Below, in pieces: positions 63,469-64,000 of a stretch of DNA of 64,000 nt (positions within the stretch are counted from its first letter, which is position 1; each line of letters begins with the position of its first letter). The notes below the pieces were generated by a model. It worked only from the letters and a program-made list of their open reading frames with translations. It had not been told where the DNA came from and searched no databases. This stretch comes from Hyphomicrobiales bacterium (GTDB lineage: Bacteria > Pseudomonadota > Alphaproteobacteria > Rhizobiales > Rhizobiaceae): assembly GCA_900466005.1 (NCBI GenBank), contig UEGQ01000025.1:1-64000 (forward strand), in the 5' to 3' direction. Made by a program: the position numbers and the translations under genes.

Positions 63469-64000
63469 ATGATGCTGACGCGCAGAATGCTTTTCGCTTT
63501 GGCTGCGGGCGGCACAGCGGTCGCGGTCGGGGCCGGTTGGCTGCAGCGTCGCTACGCGGCAGCCGTCGGCGCCGCGCGGGCGCGCATCGCGGGCTATCGC
63601 GCCACGACGATCGAAAGCCGCTTCGGCCCGCTCGAATATGCCGAAGCCGGCACCGGCAAGCCCGTGCTGATGATCCATGGCAGCGGCGGCGGATGCGATC
63701 AGGGCTTGCTGTTTGCCGCGCCGCTGGTCGAACACGGCATGCGGGTGATTTCCCCGTCACGGTTCGGTTATCTCGGCTCGGCCTTTCCGACCGATCCTTC
63801 TTCGGAAAACCAGGCGGACGCGTTTGTCGATCTGCTCGATGCGCTCGACATCGACAGGATCCCGGTCATCGGCGGCTCGGCCGGTGCGCTATCTGCCCTC
63901 GCTTTCGCCATCCGCCATCCGGATCGTTGTGCTGCGCTGATCCCGGTCGTTCCGGCGGCCTACGCCCCCAACCGGCCGCCGGCGCGCCCATGGTCTCCCG
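63469..64000 (+). CDS. Alpha/beta hydrolase fold protein, cut by the right edge of the window
   Basis: The frame is open to the last base. From ATG 63469 it reads MMLTRRMLFALAAGGTAVAV as an N-terminal membrane or export segment, then FGPLEYAEAGTGKPVLMIHG with the oxyanion loop HGSGGG, RVISPSRFGYLGSAFPTDPS and the nucleophile elbow VIGGSAGALSAL (GxSxG). GGAG lies six bases before this ATG; another ATG at 63382 is in frame. It follows urtD by 95 bases on the same strand, where urtE is normally found, so urtE may lie beyond the window. The catalytic acid and His are not in view. Confidence 0.85.
   Translation, partial: MMLTRRMLFALAAGGTAVAVGAGWLQRRYAAAVGAARARIAGYRATTIESRFGPLEYAEAGTGKPVLMIHGSGGGCDQGLLFAAPLVEHGMRVISPSRFGYLGSAFPTDPSSENQADAFVDLLDALDIDRIPVIGGSAGALSALAFAIRHPDRCAALIPVVPAAYAPNRPPARPWSP

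Overview
The window looks like chromosome of a Rhizobiaceae bacterium (Rhizobiales, Alphaproteobacteria). The evidence is a high-GC sequence, a complete CtrA/ChpT/SciP cell-cycle set with GANTC sites upstream of ctrA, an EipA (DUF1134) gene, an alphaproteobacterial rpoH next to an rluD-like gene, and an intergenic element with the double-palindrome layout of the Rhizobium RIME family. The genus cannot be fixed by eye; Sinorhizobium/Ensifer, Rhizobium or a close relative all fit.

Left part (1-14.8 kb), accessory in character: a minus-strand peptide/glutathione-type ABC importer interleaved with a gamma-glutamyltransferase-like enzyme and a DUF1028 protein, headed by a GntR/FadR-type regulator with an inverted repeat at its own start codon; a divergent AraC/SDR pair; a decayed divergent pair (LysR stub and probable metallo-beta-lactamase-fold stub); and a TetR regulator divergent from a two-gene unit (NAD-dependent epimerase/3-beta-HSD-like, SAM methyltransferase). 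A tRNA-Met gene at 14848-14924 marks the change to genes that look like core genome.

Middle part (15-37 kb): mnmA, a dipeptide epimerase, an aromatic amino acid decarboxylase, an HpaR-type MarR regulator, a glyoxalase-fold protein, a ceramide-glucosyltransferase-like GT21 enzyme, a DedA protein, ung, an aldehyde dehydrogenase, a DUF1236 protein, an EamA exporter, purA with a large acidic membrane-anchored protein, rpoH, a DUF1127 protein, a Cys-rich mini-protein, an AraC regulator, an rluD-like gene, a SpoU methyltransferase and a coiled-coil membrane protein.

Cell-cycle block (36.7-43.4 kb): eipA, chpT, an atypical single-domain receiver, ctrA, a fliJ-like gene and, after an apparent insert, sciP. 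CtrA-type boxes lie in the eipA/chpT intergenic region and upstream of sciP, and five GANTC methylation sites lie upstream of ctrA. The insert (about 40.45-42.6 kb) carries a TetR repressor and an RlmN/Cfr-family radical-SAM rRNA methyltransferase. Both have near-identical ATAACC-N8-GGTTAT operators embedded in their promoters, and a 9-codon leader ORF overlaps the methyltransferase start. This looks like an inducible ribosome-modification (possibly antibiotic-response) module, and I consider it the most interesting system here.

Right part (43.7-64 kb): a LuxR-type regulator, a DUF2793 protein with a possible C1q-like tail, cysQ, a complete branched-chain amino acid ABC importer (livHMGF, a small membrane protein, livJ), a two-component pair whose 1129-residue kinase fuses an NCS1-like permease, a Cys-rich segment, a histidine kinase and a receiver, a TerC protein, and the urea ABC importer urtABCD. 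A RIME-like element separates urtA and urtB. An alpha/beta hydrolase, cut by the window end, follows urtD where urtE would be expected.
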